A stretch of DNA of 64,000 nucleotides, from positions 3,765,501 through 3,829,500 of the forward strand of contig NZ_CP040710.1 in NCBI RefSeq assembly GCF_005943945.1, in the 5' to 3' direction. Shown here piece after piece: positions 9,618 through 18,351 of this stretch. The translations under genes were made by a program, and so were the position numbers. How positions within the stretch are numbered: position 1 is the stretch's first letter; each line of letters begins with the position of its first letter. This DNA is from Aggregatimonas sangjinii. Lineage in GTDB: Bacteria > Bacteroidota > Bacteroidia > Flavobacteriales > Flavobacteriaceae. The notes beneath the pieces are model-generated. The model did not search any database, was not told where the DNA came from, and worked only from the letters and a program-made list of their open reading frames with translations.

Positions 9618-9635
9618 ATCCGTTTACAAACGGAT
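9618..9635. promoter_or_regulatory. Perfect short palindrome upstream of 9671
   Basis: ATCCGTTT and its exact complement AAACGGAT separated by two bases, 36 nt before the next ATG. It could be an operator for the three-gene unit that follows, or a transcript hairpin. There is no independent evidence for either. Confidence 0.3.
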
Positions 9636-9670
9636 ATTTCGTATCTTGTTTTTTCAAAAGACCATGTAAA

Positions 9671-10165
9671 ATGAAATGTATCGCAGCTATTTTCTTTCTT
9701 GCCTCGACCTGTGTGTTCGGACAGAGTACCTTATCATTTGAAGAAGGTGCCATTTCACCCAAAGCGGATTTGTCATCGGTCATTTGGATGGAAGGCCATT
9801 GGAGAGGAGAAGCTTTTGGGGGAGTTGTCGAGGAAATTTGGAGTCCGCCCCTGGGAGGTTCCATGATGTTTTCCTTTAAGCATGTCGTCGACGGGAAAGT
9901 CACGTTTTACGAACTGGGGCATATTCGGGAGATGAATGAGACGCTGGTATTTCAGTTAAAACACTTTGGGGGAGACCTAAGGGGATGGGAAGAAAAAGAT
10001 GAGACGGTAGATGCGAAATTGGTCAAAATCGATGAAAATCGCATCTATTTCGATGATTTTACCTTCGAGCAAATCAGCGATGATGAAATCAATATTTATG
10101 TGGTCATCGAGGAAGAGGGCAAATCGGAACAAGCGAAATTCAACTATAAAAGAGTGGTCAAATGA
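9671..10165 (+). CDS. Exported DUF6265-type protein
   Basis: A 164-residue protein with a signal peptide (CIAAIFFLASTCVFGQ) and a lipocalin-like beta-rich body carrying the pattern VIWMEGHWRGEAFGGVVEEIWSPP, then GGSMMFSFKHV and FYELGHIRE. This matches the DUF6265 family of small exported beta-barrel-like proteins common in Bacteroidota. The molecular role is unknown. Its stop codon overlaps the start of the next gene by 4 nt (ATGA), so it heads a three-gene unit ending at 11550. Confidence 0.75.
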   Translation: MKCIAAIFFLASTCVFGQSTLSFEEGAISPKADLSSVIWMEGHWRGEAFGGVVEEIWSPPLGGSMMFSFKHVVDGKVTFYELGHIREMNETLVFQLKHFGGDLRGWEEKDETVDAKLVKIDENRIYFDDFTFEQISDDEINIYVVIEEEGKSEQAKFNYKRVVK

Positions 10166-10512
10166 AAAAAACCTGTGAGGAGTGCGGTAGCGAACTAATG
10201 GGTCGTATCGATAAAAAATTCTGTTCCGACGGCTGCCGAAATGCGTACCACAACAAAGTGAACCCCGCAAGCAGGAACCTGGTGCGAAACATCAATAACC
10301 GCTTGCGTAAAAACTATCGGATATTAGGTAGTTTTCCGTTAAAAGACGGCAAAACACGTACGACCAAAACGCGATTATTGGATAAAAACTTCGATTTCGA
10401 CTTTATCACCAATCTCTATACCACCAAAAAGGGCACAACCTATTATTTTGTGTATGATCTGGGTTATCTACCGCTTGATAACGATTACTATATGATCGTA
10501 AAAAGAGAGTAA
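10162..10512 (+). CDS. Small zinc-ribbon protein (DUF2116-like)
   Basis: A 116-residue protein starting with a Cys4 zinc ribbon: CEECGSEL (Cys 5 and 8) and KKFCSDGCRNAYHN (Cys about 20 and 24), followed by a basic helix (LVRNINNRLRKNYRILGSF) and a beta-rich C-terminus. This N-terminal ribbon resembles DUF2116-type proteins. The basic stretch suggests nucleic acid or ribosome contact, which is inference only. It overlaps the upstream gene by 4 nt, so translation is probably coupled. Confidence 0.7.
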   Translation: MKKTCEECGSELMGRIDKKFCSDGCRNAYHNKVNPASRNLVRNINNRLRKNYRILGSFPLKDGKTRTTKTRLLDKNFDFDFITNLYTTKKGTTYYFVYDLGYLPLDNDYYMIVKRE

Positions 10513-10527
10513 TTCCAGAGCAGTTAA

Positions 10528-11550
10528 ATGATACGAATTATAGGCTTTCTTATATTATGGTCAACAATATGTGTACGGGCGCAGCCTAATGATGTTCTTG
10601 AAATTCACGATTTTAATGAAGATGGAATTGATGATCGCTTGGAATGCATTCGCGAACTTGGCGTACACTGCACTTTCACCGATGGTTTCACAAAAGAATC
10701 CATAGATTGGGGTGATTTTGCGTGGAGGGGTGCTATAAAGAGTGTTATTACGGTTCCAAAGCAGTTATTATTAGACGTAAATGCGAAGGTGTATATAGCC
10801 ATGCAAAGGGAAGTGCTTCCGCATTTGAAAAAATCCCCCGACCCATCTTTACAATGGATACTTAACGCCAATTTTTCGAAGCGAAAACTTGCCGATAATC
10901 CTTATGTAGACTTGATTTTTATCCCAAATAGCAAGTGGAAGGCTGGTAATTTTACCATACCGTCGAACTATTATGTTGCAATATCAAGAGATTCCCTGTA
11001 CCGTTTAGACGACGCTATTCGGAACGATTCCTTGAATAAGGCCACAACAGCACCGTCGGGTTTTTTGGCATATTACGGCCAAGTACATTATATGGGTGAA
11101 CAACCACGCCAAAAAGATTACATGCCCGTGGCAACTGATGCTACCTATACCATCTACCGAACACGGCATGGAGTGCTAGCGCAAAAGAAAAACAAATTTA
11201 AATGGTTGTTCATTACGGACAATGACCTGACAGGGGGTCCGGAAAAATTGCGTTGGGAATCAATCGAGGAGGTTTTTCTATTGGACGACCATGTGCTTAT
11301 CAAACAAAGTCAAGCCCCAGATCCTGAATATCAACTATATCTCGTACATATCGAAACGGGTATGACCGGAAGGATAAAAATAGATTTTGATTCGCTGTTG
11401 GCGCACAATATCGAATTCCTGGACCTAAACGGTCGCGAGCGATTTTCGATGCAGGAGGATACTGTACGAATAGGAAACGACATCAAAAGATTACGTTTGC
11501 CGCTAAAGGATATCCGAAAAACCTTGGATGGTATCCTTTACTCTGAATAA
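10528..11550 (+). CDS. Exported hypothetical protein
   Basis: A 340-residue protein with an N-terminal signal peptide (IIGFLILWSTICVRAQ). The first mature segment (LEIHDFNEDGIDDRLECI) resembles one Ca-binding FG-GAP or dockerin-like loop (D-x-N-x-D-G-x-x-D). The remainder contains two beta-rich halves, with tyrosine-rich repeats around 160-200 (YYGQVHYMGEQ). No family was recognised. It follows the zinc-ribbon gene by 15 nt and is likely the last gene of the unit starting at 9671. It ends 32 nt from the convergent CBS gene. Confidence 0.6.
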   Translation: MIRIIGFLILWSTICVRAQPNDVLEIHDFNEDGIDDRLECIRELGVHCTFTDGFTKESIDWGDFAWRGAIKSVITVPKQLLLDVNAKVYIAMQREVLPHLKKSPDPSLQWILNANFSKRKLADNPYVDLIFIPNSKWKAGNFTIPSNYYVAISRDSLYRLDDAIRNDSLNKATTAPSGFLAYYGQVHYMGEQPRQKDYMPVATDATYTIYRTRHGVLAQKKNKFKWLFITDNDLTGGPEKLRWESIEEVFLLDDHVLIKQSQAPDPEYQLYLVHIETGMTGRIKIDFDSLLAHNIEFLDLNGRERFSMQEDTVRIGNDIKRLRLPLKDIRKTLDGILYSE

Positions 11551-11582
11551 AAATTTTGAATTAGGGCGCTGATAGGCACGAT

Positions 11583-12053
11583 CTACTTCCAATTTGCACC
11601 GCTCAGTTTAAGTGCCGCGACGACAATATCCTTTCTTGAAATCTGGCCGATGAGCAGTCCGTCTTTCATTACGGGCAGCCTTCTTCTATTATGTTTCGAA
11701 AAAACACCTGCCGCATCGAAAATACTGATGTCATGGGGAATGGTCTCTACCTCTTTAGTCATGAATTTCTCCACGCTCTTGTCCAGAATCGGCTGGTTAA
11801 AGTAGCGGCTTTCCGAAATCTGTTTCATACAATCCGCTTCCGAGATGATTCCGACAAGAAAACCATTCTCATCGAGTACGGGGCCACCTGAAATATTGTG
11901 TTTGGTAAACAGTTCCATTACATTAAGAATAGACTGCTCTGGTGAAAAGGTAACCAATTTCGTCGTCATATAGTCCGTCACCAATATGGGTGCCTCAAAT
12001 TCTTTTTTGGCCAATGGTTTTGCTCTTCTGCCTTGAAAACTCTTGATTCCCAT
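11583..12053 (-). CDS. CBS-domain protein
   Basis: A 156-residue protein with two tandem CBS motifs: roughly residues 25-80 (VTDYMTTKLVTFSPEQSILNVMELFTKHNISGGPVLDENGFLVGIIS) and 95-150 (FMTKEVETIPHDISIFDAAGVFSKHNRRRLPVMKDG..IGQISRKDI). Paired CBS motifs bind adenine nucleotides and usually sense energy status; this stand-alone pair has no attached effector domain. The open frame continues upstream to 12158, but the extra residues overlap the divergent gene region and look unrelated, so the ATG at 12053 (MGIKSFQGRR) is chosen. Convergent with 10528-11550, divergent from the peptidase at 12171. Confidence 0.88.
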   Translation of the reverse strand: MGIKSFQGRRAKPLAKKEFEAPILVTDYMTTKLVTFSPEQSILNVMELFTKHNISGGPVLDENGFLVGIISEADCMKQISESRYFNQPILDKSVEKFMTKEVETIPHDISIFDAAGVFSKHNRRRLPVMKDGLLIGQISRKDIVVAALKLSGANWK

Positions 12054-12170
12054 ATCTATTGGTTTTAGGTTAATCTTAAATATAGTAATTTTCAAAGAAT
12101 TTCCTTTATTTTTTAGATGAAATACAGCAATACGTTCAAATTTTATACTTTTAGACAACCAGAATACCTT

Positions 12171-14453
12171 ATGAAACGATTTCCTTCCGTCACCACACTC
12201 TTGATGCTGTTATGTGCCCTGTATTGGGTGTTTTGGAGTATGATGCCATCGTATGATAGCACCCCGGTCGCCGATACTTCATTTTCCACCGACCGCGCCC
12301 TATCCCATGTAAAACAAATCTCCCAGAAACCACATGCCGTAGGCTTTACGGGACATGCCGAGGTTCGGGAGTACATCGTTTCCGAATTACAAAGAATTGG
12401 CCTTGAAACTTCCTTACAGGAAGGATACACGCCTGGAGACTGGGGCAATCTCAGCAAGGTCACCAACATACTGGCCCGCATAAAGGGTACCGATTCCGGA
12501 AAAGCCCTAATGCTCTTATCGCATTACGACAGCAATCCGCATTCCTCATTAGGAGCTAGCGATGCAGGTTCGGGAGTTGCCACGATCTTAGAGGGCATAC
12601 GCACTTTTTTAGTCGAAAAAAAACATGCACGAAATGATATTATTATTCTTATTTCCGATGCCGAGGAACTTGGTTTGAACGGTGCCGATCTTTTTGTAAA
12701 CAAGCACCCTTGGGTTGAGGACGTCCGCCTGGTGCTCAATTTCGAAGCTAGGGGAAGTGGAGGCCCAAGTTATATGCTTATCGAGACCAATCGCGGGAAT
12801 GCGCGATTAATAGAGGAATTTACCAAGGCCAATCCAGACTACCCAGTTGCGAATTCTTTGGTCTACAGTATCTACAAAATGCTACCTAATGACACCGACC
12901 TTACCGTATTTAGGGAAGATGCGGATGTAGAGGGACTTAATTTCGCATTTATCGACGATCATTACGACTATCACACGGTTCGCGATAATTACGAACGCTT
13001 GGATAAAAACACCCTTGCACATCAAGGCAGTTATCTCATGCCCCTATTGCATCATTTTGGCAATGCCGACCTGAACAATTTAAAAAGTTTGAATGACCAT
13101 ATCTACTTTACCATACCGTTTTTTAAAATGGTATCGTACCCTTACGAATGGGTATGGCCTATGTTCGGCCTAGCGGTCTTCTTTTTTATGCTATTGTTGA
13201 TTTATGGCTATCGTCGTAAGAGCTTACGGGGCAAGCAGGTATTAATGGGCTTTGCACCTTTGTTCATATCGCTCGTCGCCAATGGTGTCGTCGGGTATTT
13301 TAGTTGGTCGGCACTTAAAATTCTCTACCCACAGTACGGCGATATGCTACATGGCTTTACATATAACGGGTATACCTACATCGCAGCGTTTGTACTCCTG
13401 GCAACGGGCATCTGTTTTTGGGTGTACAATAAGTTTAAAAAAGTGCAACCTGCCAACCTTCTGGTCGCACCCTTGGTCTTATGGCTCTGCATCTGCGCGG
13501 CTGTTGGCCTTTATTTAAAAGGCGCAAGTTTCTTTATCGTTCCGGTTTTTGGCCTACTTGCAACGTTCATGGTCACCATAAACCAACGCAGGCCGAATGC
13601 CTATCTGCTGGTTTTTTTGTGTATTCCGGCCTTATGGATCTACGGTCCGTTCATTAAAATGTTTCCCGTTGGCCTGGGCCTTAAAATGATGGTCGCCTCT
13701 ACCCTATTGGTCAGCCTTACCTTTTTCTTGTTGCTTCCCGTTTTTAGCTTTTACCGAAAGAAACACCGCCTGGCCAACCTATGTTTCCTGCTTTTCGGTG
13801 CATGTATGATCTACGCCCATTTTAATTCCGGGTTTGACCGGGACAATGCTAAACCCAGCAGCCTACTCTATGTATACGATGCGGATAAGAACACTGCAAA
13901 GTGGGCCACATACGACAAAGCACTCATCGATTGGAATGGTCAATTTTTAGGGGAGGATAAGCAGGTATCTCAAAAATTATCGGATCAAACCATAAGCAGT
14001 AAATACAATTCCGGGTTTTCCTATGTCTCACAAGCACCGTCAAAGAATTTGCGCGGACCTAGAATCGAGACAGGTCGGGATACGATTATGGGGGACGAGC
14101 GCTTGCTCGAAATTTGTATTAGTCCGCAACGGAATGTGAATCGCCTCGATATCTTTACCAATGACATCAGTATTACCAAGGCGGTAGCGAATGGAGCGCC
14201 GTTGCCCGCGTATTTTCTAGAAAATCGAAGAAAAGGAAAGCTACTCACCCATTATATTAGCGATAATGCCTATACCGACCTTGAACTTCGCATACCAAAA
14301 GATGACGTATTGGAACTGACCCTTTACGAGTCATCAAACGACTTGCTCAACAATCCCCTTTTTAGCGTTCCCCCGCGACCAGAACAGAGTATTCCCATGC
14401 CATTTGTACTTAACGATGCCGTATTGATAACCAAAACCGTTCGATTTGAATAA
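12171..14453 (+). CDS. Membrane-bound M28-family peptidase (FXNA/ERMP1-like layout)
   Basis: A 760-residue protein: an N-terminal membrane anchor (residues about 5-25), a lumenal/periplasmic M28 domain (about 45-300), then about nine predicted membrane segments (about 335-560) and a C-terminal soluble beta-rich region. Zinc-site motifs are clear: LLSHYDSNPHSSLGASDAGSG, ISDAEELGLNGADLF, NFEARGSGG and DDHYDYHTVRDNY. The order resembles the eukaryotic ER metallopeptidase FXNA and its bacterial relatives. An in-frame ATG at 12117 would add a non-hydrophobic extension, so 12171 is used. It overlaps the next gene by 8 nt. Confidence 0.87.
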   Translation: MKRFPSVTTLLMLLCALYWVFWSMMPSYDSTPVADTSFSTDRALSHVKQISQKPHAVGFTGHAEVREYIVSELQRIGLETSLQEGYTPGDWGNLSKVTNILARIKGTDSGKALMLLSHYDSNPHSSLGASDAGSGVATILEGIRTFLVEKKHARNDIIILISDAEELGLNGADLFVNKHPWVEDVRLVLNFEARGSGGPSYMLIETNRGNARLIEEFTKANPDYPVANSLVYSIYKMLPNDTDLTVFREDADVEGLNFAFIDDHYDYHTVRDNYERLDKNTLAHQGSYLMPLLHHFGNADLNNLKSLNDHIYFTIPFFKMVSYPYEWVWPMFGLAVFFFMLLLIYGYRRKSLRGKQVLMGFAPLFISLVANGVVGYFSWSALKILYPQYGDMLHGFTYNGYTYIAAFVLLATGICFWVYNKFKKVQPANLLVAPLVLWLCICAAVGLYLKGASFFIVPVFGLLATFMVTINQRRPNAYLLVFLCIPALWIYGPFIKMFPVGLGLKMMVASTLLVSLTFFLLLPVFSFYRKKHRLANLCFLLFGACMIYAHFNSGFDRDNAKPSSLLYVYDADKNTAKWATYDKALIDWNGQFLGEDKQVSQKLSDQTISSKYNSGFSYVSQAPSKNLRGPRIETGRDTIMGDERLLEICISPQRNVNRLDIFTNDISITKAVANGAPLPAYFLENRRKGKLLTHYISDNAYTDLELRIPKDDVLELTLYESSNDLLNNPLFSVPPRPEQSIPMPFVLNDAVLITKTVRFE

Positions 14454-15255
14454 GTCTATCGCCATTTTGGGCTGCGGATGGTTGGGATTGCCTCTGGCCA
14501 TGTCGCTATTGAATAAGGGATTTTCGGTACGTGGTAGCACTACTTCCGAAAAGAAGCTCGAGCTACTTCAAGCGAAAGGAATAGCGCCCTATCTCATAAG
14601 TATTTCCGAAAATAGTATCGATGGTAATATATCGGATTTCCTAACGGATGTGTCGGTACTGATCATCAATATCCCCCCTGGATTGCGAGGGTCCTCCAGT
14701 GAGAATTTCGTGCGAAAGATGAAATTGTTGCACTCGAAAATAAAACGTTCTGATGTAAAAAGACTGATTTTTGTAAGCAGCACCTCGGTGTATGGGGATT
14801 TACAGGGCGAAGTAACCGAGCAAACGCCCCCAGAACCCGTTACCGAGTCGGGAAGACAGCTTTTGGAAGCGGAAAACATTTTTCGCGCGGATGATAATCT
14901 GGATACTACGATCGTACGCTTTGGAGGTCTTATTGGCGATGATCGGCACCCCATTACCATGCTTAGCGGGAGAACAGGTTTGACCAACGGAAGCGCCTAC
15001 ATCAATCTTATTCATCAAAATGATTGTATCAAAATTCTTGAGCATGTCATTACCGCACAATGGTGGAATCAAATCTTGAACGGGGTTTATCCCTACCATC
15101 CATCTAAAAACGCATATTATACATCGGAAGCTCGCAAACGGGGTCTCAAACCTCCCCAATACGAGGTCGAAAACACCCAAATCGGAAAGAAAATCGTTCC
15201 GTTCGCCCTACTTAATGTTAAAGGGTTTTCCTTTAACACTTCAATCCGCTCTTAG
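14446..15255 (+). CDS. NAD(P)-binding epimerase/SDR (YeeZ-like)
   Basis: A 269-residue oxidoreductase with the dinucleotide motif GCGWLG (residues 9-14) in the first beta-alpha unit, FVSSTSVYGD around 105-115, and VRFGGLIGDDRHP later. It resembles the YeeZ group of extended SDR/epimerase proteins; the substrate is unknown. The start is a TTG: the next ATG (MSLLNKGFS) would delete the cofactor-binding loop, so the TTG at 14446 is almost certainly used. It overlaps the peptidase gene by 8 nt, consistent with translational coupling. Confidence 0.8.
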   Translation: MNKSIAILGCGWLGLPLAMSLLNKGFSVRGSTTSEKKLELLQAKGIAPYLISISENSIDGNISDFLTDVSVLIINIPPGLRGSSSENFVRKMKLLHSKIKRSDVKRLIFVSSTSVYGDLQGEVTEQTPPEPVTESGRQLLEAENIFRADDNLDTTIVRFGGLIGDDRHPITMLSGRTGLTNGSAYINLIHQNDCIKILEHVITAQWWNQILNGVYPYHPSKNAYYTSEARKRGLKPPQYEVENTQIGKKIVPFALLNVKGFSFNTSIRS

Positions 15256-15365
15256 TTCACCACAAGAAATAGCAGTTTCACAACAAAGTCGACCGAATTG
15301 TGTTAACAGAAGTGGTATTTCATCGACTAAGTGGTAACTTTATCCTATAATTTAAAACTTTTGCC

Positions 15366-15737
15366 ATGGAAAATTTCAATTTGAAAAGGCGGATTCTTCT
15401 AGAGATAGAGGGTCTGATCTCGGAAAGTTGCCCCGAGACGAAAGTTCCCCTAAAATTCGAAAACCTGCATGTGGCACTATTAAAAAAGTATTACAATGCG
15501 GCGAACGTATCTATCGATTATCACCGAAGAAGGGTGCAGATGGATATTGTGATGGATGATCAACAGTACGATCCGAAAACGGTCAACACCGATCTGCCCA
15601 CATTAAGCGCGAACCTATGGTTCCGAAACTTATGCGATTTTTTAAAATCGTGCCTAGATCGTGACTCCCGTAGTCTCGCGTTTTATGCCAGTTTATTAAA
15701 ATCCTATCAAAACGATGATAGGGTACTGGTAGCTTAA
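15366..15737 (+). CDS. Hypothetical protein
   Basis: A 123-residue soluble protein without signal or membrane segments. The N-terminal third is helical (KRRILLEIEGLISES), the middle predicts strands (VSIDYHRRRVQMDIVMDD) and the end is helical (FYASLLKSYQNDD). I do not recognise it. The gene stands alone: a 110-nt gap precedes it, with TAACTTTA about 30 nt upstream as a possible -7 element one base off the consensus, and a strong terminator follows. The self-contained unit argues that it is a real gene. Confidence 0.6.
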   Translation: MENFNLKRRILLEIEGLISESCPETKVPLKFENLHVALLKKYYNAANVSIDYHRRRVQMDIVMDDQQYDPKTVNTDLPTLSANLWFRNLCDFLKSCLDRDSRSLAFYASLLKSYQNDDRVLVA

Positions 15738-15763
15738 ATTTTTAACAGACCAAACCTAAATAG

Positions 15764-15793
15764 AAAAGGATGCCCAATCGGCATCCTTTTTTT
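15764..15793 (+). terminator. Rho-independent terminator
   Basis: An 11-bp stem (AAAAGGATGCC at 15764-15774, complement at 15780-15790), 5-nt loop and a continuing T-run, 27 nt after the hypothetical gene's stop codon. Confidence 0.88.
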
Positions 15794-15912
15794 ATGTTCT
15801 TAGAGAACGTTTTCCTATTAAAATGATTTTTGCAATAGTCCACTTGACCTACAAGAACCATCTTTCATCTGTTTTAACGCTTTCCTTAACAGCGAACTAC
15901 GGATAATTTTAA

Positions 15913-15920
15913 TATTTTTG
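15913..15920 (+). promoter_or_regulatory. Bacteroidota -7 promoter element (TATTTTTG)
   Basis: An exact match to TAnnTTTG, 20 nt before the ATG of the TPR protein at 15941. I see no good -33 TTTG at the usual spacing, so the call rests on the -7 element and position. Confidence 0.45.
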
Positions 15921-15940
15921 CGCACCAAAATCAATCATAC

Positions 15941-16654
15941 ATGAAACGTTTTACAATTGCATTACTATGTCTTGCAACGCTCTCGATGAGCGCCCAGACT
16001 ACGAACGAACTACAAAAACACTATGAAGCCTTTTATAAGGAAATGAGGCTTCAGGGCGATGTAAACGGTGTCGTATCCGCTTTGACCCATCTAAACGTCA
16101 TCGCGCCCACCACGGCACGAAAAGACACACTTGCTTATGTGTACGCCAACAACAACCAACACTTGCAAGCCTTGAACACCATCGGAATCGAAAAAAACGA
16201 GTCTGACTCCGACTTGGCCGTACAGGTAAAGGCTATTTCTTTAAAGGCACTTAATCAACCCAAACGCGCTTTGGAACAGTTCGAGGTACTCAACAAAAGA
16301 AATCCCGGGGCATACCTCGCCTATGAGTTGGCAGACCTAAAAATTCAAACAGGTGATAACGCAGGAGCCGCTGAAAACATCGCGTATGGTATCGCAAATG
16401 CCAAAGAGGAAGATAAGTACGCCTTTTACGAACGGCAACAACCATACGAAACCTCCCTTAAGGCGGCCTTTATTCATTTAAAGGCCCTTGTAGAATACAA
16501 CAAAGACAAGAATAACGTTGATGGTGCCATTGCACTTTTAGATGAGGCATTGGCCATTGATCCCAACTTCAACCTGGCCAGCTTGAGCAAGCAAGCATTG
16601 GAATCGAGAAAAAGCCCACCGGCCGGCACTCCTGCCCCAGAGAAAAAAGATTAG
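15941..16654 (+). CDS. Exported TPR-like protein
   Basis: A 237-residue protein with a signal peptide (TIALLCLATLSMSAQ) and helical repeats of tetratricopeptide type: KALNQPKRALEQFEVLNKRNPG, LADLKIQTGDNAGAAENIAYG and NNVDGAIALLDEALAIDPNFN. The C-terminus ends in a short Pro-rich tail (KSPPAGTPAPEKKD). It probably acts as a periplasmic scaffold; the partner is unknown. It has a -7 promoter element upstream and a large palindrome downstream. Confidence 0.8.
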   Translation: MKRFTIALLCLATLSMSAQTTNELQKHYEAFYKEMRLQGDVNGVVSALTHLNVIAPTTARKDTLAYVYANNNQHLQALNTIGIEKNESDSDLAVQVKAISLKALNQPKRALEQFEVLNKRNPGAYLAYELADLKIQTGDNAGAAENIAYGIANAKEEDKYAFYERQQPYETSLKAAFIHLKALVEYNKDKNNVDGAIALLDEALAIDPNFNLASLSKQALESRKSPPAGTPAPEKKD

Positions 16655-16690
16655 GATTACTATCAGAAAAATAAAGAAGGTAAAAAAGGA

Positions 16691-16822
16691 GGGGGTCTAA
16701 AAAGTATAACCTATACGTCATTACGAGCAAGGCGAAGTAATCTGTCTGTTTACACCAACGAGTTACAGATTGCTTCGTGCCTCGCAAAGACGGCTGAAAG
16801 TACTTTTTAGACACCCCTCTTT
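16691..16822. repeat. Large imperfect palindrome, REP-like, probable bidirectional terminator
   Basis: Outer arms GTCTAAAAAGTA (16695-16706) and its exact complement (16801-16812) enclose inner arms related to CGTCATTACGAGCAAGGCGAAG and ACAGATTGCTTCGTGCCTCG (about 16716-16745 and 16764-16792). A T-run follows at 16819. It lies between two convergent genes. The inner units match the intergenic repeats at 5.65 and 48.97 kb. Confidence 0.7.
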
Positions 16823-16846
16823 TTTTTGATAAGCCATGACCGTACC

Positions 16847-17341
16847 CTACTCCTCTAGTATAAGGTTTTTGTCCAAGGTGTTATTTACGATAATAGTAAA
16901 CTGGTTGCGTAAGGCATTATAGGCATTGATCATCTCAAGCACCGAATCTTGTACATCCAGTCGGTAATACAGGTCTCCTTTTACTTTCAGCAAAAAGGTA
17001 TTGAAAAGCGTTAGCCGTCCCTTTATTTGGGGTAAATCGAATTCTTTGGGAAATCTAGACTTCGCCAAAGCCTTCTGTTTTACTTCCAGGTCTTCAATGA
17101 CCAGTGTCAAATCTTCCGTATTTTCGACGGTATAAAGCGCATCAAAACTATCCTCTAGGGCATCGAATTCCTTCCAGTCAACAATAATCGGTTTTACCTT
17201 GGAGTCAATGGCCACTTTTTTCGGCCACGCAGTGTTATCGATTTCGAAAGTGGAAACCACCTCCTGGGCCACCTCCTTCTTTTCCTGTTTGCAGGAGATG
17301 ACAAGGACCAGTAAGACCCCGTAGAAAAATAATCTTTGCAT
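16847..17341 (-). CDS. Lipoprotein, unknown function
   Basis: A 164-residue predicted lipoprotein: leader FFYGVLLVLVISC with Cys17 lipidated. The mature region is mainly helical and acidic (DWKEFDALEDSFDALYTVENTEDLTLVIEDLEVKQK), with a C-terminal half rich in Leu/Tyr/Asn (LYYRLDVQDSVLEMINAYNALRNQFT). No domain was recognised. It is divergent from the threonine dehydrogenase gene, with 65 nt between the two starts, and convergent with the TPR gene across the large palindrome. Confidence 0.7.
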   Translation of the reverse strand: MQRLFFYGVLLVLVISCKQEKKEVAQEVVSTFEIDNTAWPKKVAIDSKVKPIIVDWKEFDALEDSFDALYTVENTEDLTLVIEDLEVKQKALAKSRFPKEFDLPQIKGRLTLFNTFLLKVKGDLYYRLDVQDSVLEMINAYNALRNQFTIIVNNTLDKNLILEE

Positions 17342-17406
17342 TGGACTAATGTAGTGATTTTTGAATCGGTTATCTTTACCCTAATATCTCTTTAACGCTA
17401 TTTTAA

Positions 17407-18345
17407 ATGTCAAAATCGATACTGATTATTGGGGCCTGCGGGCAGATAGGCTCGGAACTTACCCATACGCTGAGGGAAAAATACGGAGGGGATAAAGTTG
17501 TGGCCAGCGATATTCGGGAAGGCGATGACCACTTGATGGAATCAGGTCCGTTTGAGATTCTTGACGCCACCGATTTCGATGCTTTGGAGGAAATCGTGGC
17601 GTATTGGGAAATAGAAGAAGTCTATCTAATGGCGGCTATGCTCAGTGCAACGGCCGAAAAATTTCCGATGCGGGCCTGGAACCTGAATATGAACTCGCTC
17701 TTCAATGTACTCAATCTTGGAAAGGATAAAAAAATAAAGAAGATTTTTTGGCCGTCCAGTATCGCCGTTTTCGGACCCGACACCCCTAAGCAAAATACAC
17801 CTCAGCATACCATTATGCAACCCAGCACCGTGTATGGTATCAGCAAGCAGTCGGGCGAGCGCTGGTGTGAATACTACCATCGAAAATTCGGGGTAGACAT
17901 ACGCAGTGTCAGGTATCCCGGCCTTATCAGCTGGAAGACCATGCCTGGTGGTGGTACGACTGACTATGCCGTAGAGGTATACCACCAAGCCCTTTCCAAC
18001 GGCAAGTATAGCTGTTTTCTAAAACCGGATACCGAACTACCCATGATGTTCATGGACGACGCTATCCGAGCCACTTTGAAAATCATGGAAAGTGATACAG
18101 GGAAAATAAAAGTGCGCTCCTCCTACAACCTGGCGGCCATGAGTTTTACCCCCGCACAGGTGGCCAAGAGCATTCAAAAACAGCTTCCGGATTTCAAAAT
18201 GGAGTACGCTCCTGATTTTAGGCAGGCTATCGCCGATTCATGGCCAGGGAGTATCGATGATTCCGCGGCTCGGGACGATTGGGGATGGCAGGCCGAATTT
18301 GATTTGGAAAAGACCACTACCGAGATGTTAGACCATTTGAAATAG
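17407..18345 (+). CDS. L-threonine 3-dehydrogenase, GalE-like SDR type
   Basis: A 312-residue extended short-chain dehydrogenase that oxidises L-threonine to 2-amino-3-ketobutyrate, the first step of threonine conversion to glycine and acetyl-CoA. The NAD motif GACGQIG is at residues 9-15, the SSIAVFGPDTP segment carries the catalytic Ser/Thr region, and YGISK (143-147) is the catalytic YxxxK. The sequence RSVRYPGLISWKTMPGGGTTDYAVE is a hallmark of the GalE-like threonine dehydrogenases and distinguishes them from UDP-glucose epimerases. Length fits the family. A 2-amino-3-ketobutyrate ligase gene is not seen here. It ends 6 nt from the convergent YitT gene. Confidence 0.88.
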   Translation: MSKSILIIGACGQIGSELTHTLREKYGGDKVVASDIREGDDHLMESGPFEILDATDFDALEEIVAYWEIEEVYLMAAMLSATAEKFPMRAWNLNMNSLFNVLNLGKDKKIKKIFWPSSIAVFGPDTPKQNTPQHTIMQPSTVYGISKQSGERWCEYYHRKFGVDIRSVRYPGLISWKTMPGGGTTDYAVEVYHQALSNGKYSCFLKPDTELPMMFMDDAIRATLKIMESDTGKIKVRSSYNLAAMSFTPAQVAKSIQKQLPDFKMEYAPDFRQAIADSWPGSIDDSAARDDWGWQAEFDLEKTTTEMLDHLK

Positions 18346-18351
18346 GCACCG

